Assembly: GCA_017628935.1 (NCBI GenBank)
Contig: JAGBYC010000046.1
Location: 1-5,414, forward strand
DNA: 5,414 nt
Origin: Clostridia bacterium
Lineage (GTDB): Bacteria > Bacillota > Clostridia > Christensenellales > Borkfalkiaceae
Reading direction: 5' to 3'
Each line of letters begins with the position of its first letter. Position 1 is the stretch's first letter. Position numbers and translations under genes: made by a program. The notes under the pieces are model-generated. The model did no database searches. It saw only the letters and a list, made by a program, of their open reading frames with translations, and was not told the DNA's origin. This document shows positions 5,127 through 5,414 of the stretch, one piece after another.

Positions 5127-5155
5127 TTGACAAAATAATACTTTTGTAGTACACT
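5127..5155 (+). promoter_or_regulatory. Promoter of the Lrp/AsnC-family gene
   Basis: TTGACA (5127-5132), a 17-nt spacer and TACACT (5150-5155) are present. The box sequences and spacing equal those of the rplI promoter, and the spacer and following bases are also nearly the same (CTTTT, TAG, then AAAA). The predicted start lies about 20 nt before the ribosome binding site AGGAGG (5171-5176). Confidence 0.85.
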
Positions 5156-5181
5156 AAAACATATTCTTTTAGGAGGCTACT

Positions 5182-5414
5182 ATGGAAAAATTACAATCAT
5201 TATTAATTAAGTATCTTACAGAAAACGCTAGATACACTAACGCCCAACTCGCCTCTATGACGGGTGCGGACGAAGCTACCGTTTGCGCCGCGGTAAAAGA
5301 ACTTGAAGAAAACGGCACAATTATTAAATATTCGGCTATCGTTAATGCCGACAAGGTTGAAGGCGAAACCGTTAACGCGCTTATCGAAGTAAAAGTAAAA
5401 CCACAAAAATTAAA
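5182..5414 (+). CDS. Lrp/AsnC-family transcriptional regulator, N-terminal part
   Basis: Only the first 77 codons are in the window; the gene runs off the right edge. Residues 1 to about 50 form the winged helix-turn-helix of the Lrp/AsnC family. ARYTNAQLASMTGADEATV (16-34) is the helix-turn-helix, and VKELEENGTIIKYSAIVN (38-55) is the following helix and wing, with the typical 'E..G.I..Y.A.VN' pattern. VNALIEVKVKPQ (64-75) begins the ligand-sensing RAM domain. Such regulators bind DNA as dimers or octamers and often respond to amino acids, but the effector cannot be told from this part. AGGAGG at 5171-5176 lies 5 nt before the ATG. In related Clostridia such genes often precede an aminotransferase; that is recollection, not visible here. 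Confidence 0.9.
   Translation, partial: MEKLQSLLIKYLTENARYTNAQLASMTGADEATVCAAVKELEENGTIIKYSAIVNADKVEGETVNALIEVKVKPQKL

Noticed and set aside
5169..5406. Two overlapping minus-strand frames at the right edge
   Set aside because: The plus-strand frame here has a promoter, AGGAGG and a recognisable Lrp/AsnC helix-turn-helix, so these are shadows.

Overview
The window looks like a chromosomal segment of a low-GC Gram-positive bacterium. I would guess Bacillota, class Clostridia, perhaps an uncultured gut lineage. The signs are AT-rich sequence, strong purine-rich ribosome binding sites, near-consensus housekeeping promoters (TTGACA, 17 nt, TATAAT/TACACT), the rpsF-ssb-rpsR operon, and a SipW-type signal peptidase beside small secreted proteins. 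The taxonomy is inference; no database could be searched.

Layout, all genes on the + strand. (1) 48-1145: a sigma-A promoter, a structured leader and the conserved operon rpsF (bS6), ssb, rpsR (bS18). The leader resembles the S6:S18 autoregulatory mRNA motif and can pair with the rpsF ribosome binding site. (2) 1146-1496: about 350 bases without a gene. It holds up to three successive units of the form 'T-tract plus about 30 bp element', of increasing similarity. The last includes an intrinsic terminator (1292-1322). A promoter and a hairpin-rich 5' UTR follow. (3) 1497-4475: a three-gene module. A small acidic secreted protein comes first, then a 552-residue membrane protein, then a second small secreted protein. 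The membrane protein is a SipW/ER-type (Ser-His) signal peptidase fused to a duplicated, probably cytoplasmic, domain. The two secreted proteins share the nonapeptide GVYASWLYA at the end of their signal peptides, so they are good candidates for dedicated substrates of the peptidase between them. (4) 4478-5115: a second copy of the terminator unit, then rplI (bL9) with its own promoter and terminator. (5) 5127 to the end: a near-copy of the rplI promoter driving the start of an Lrp/AsnC-family regulator, cut off by the window.

The most interesting feature is the module in (3). It sits inside an otherwise ordinary ribosomal-protein neighbourhood and is bracketed by two 74-bp direct repeats (1281-1354 and 4478-4551). 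These are identical except for one base and the 7-nt loop of the terminator hairpin, which is exactly inverted between the copies. The arrangement suggests a cassette that arose by, or can be lost through, recombination between terminator units. Its likely job is to export and process two surface or matrix-type proteins, as the SipW-TasA/TapA system does, but with a cytoplasmic extension on the peptidase that I cannot name. Function and mobility are both inferences.
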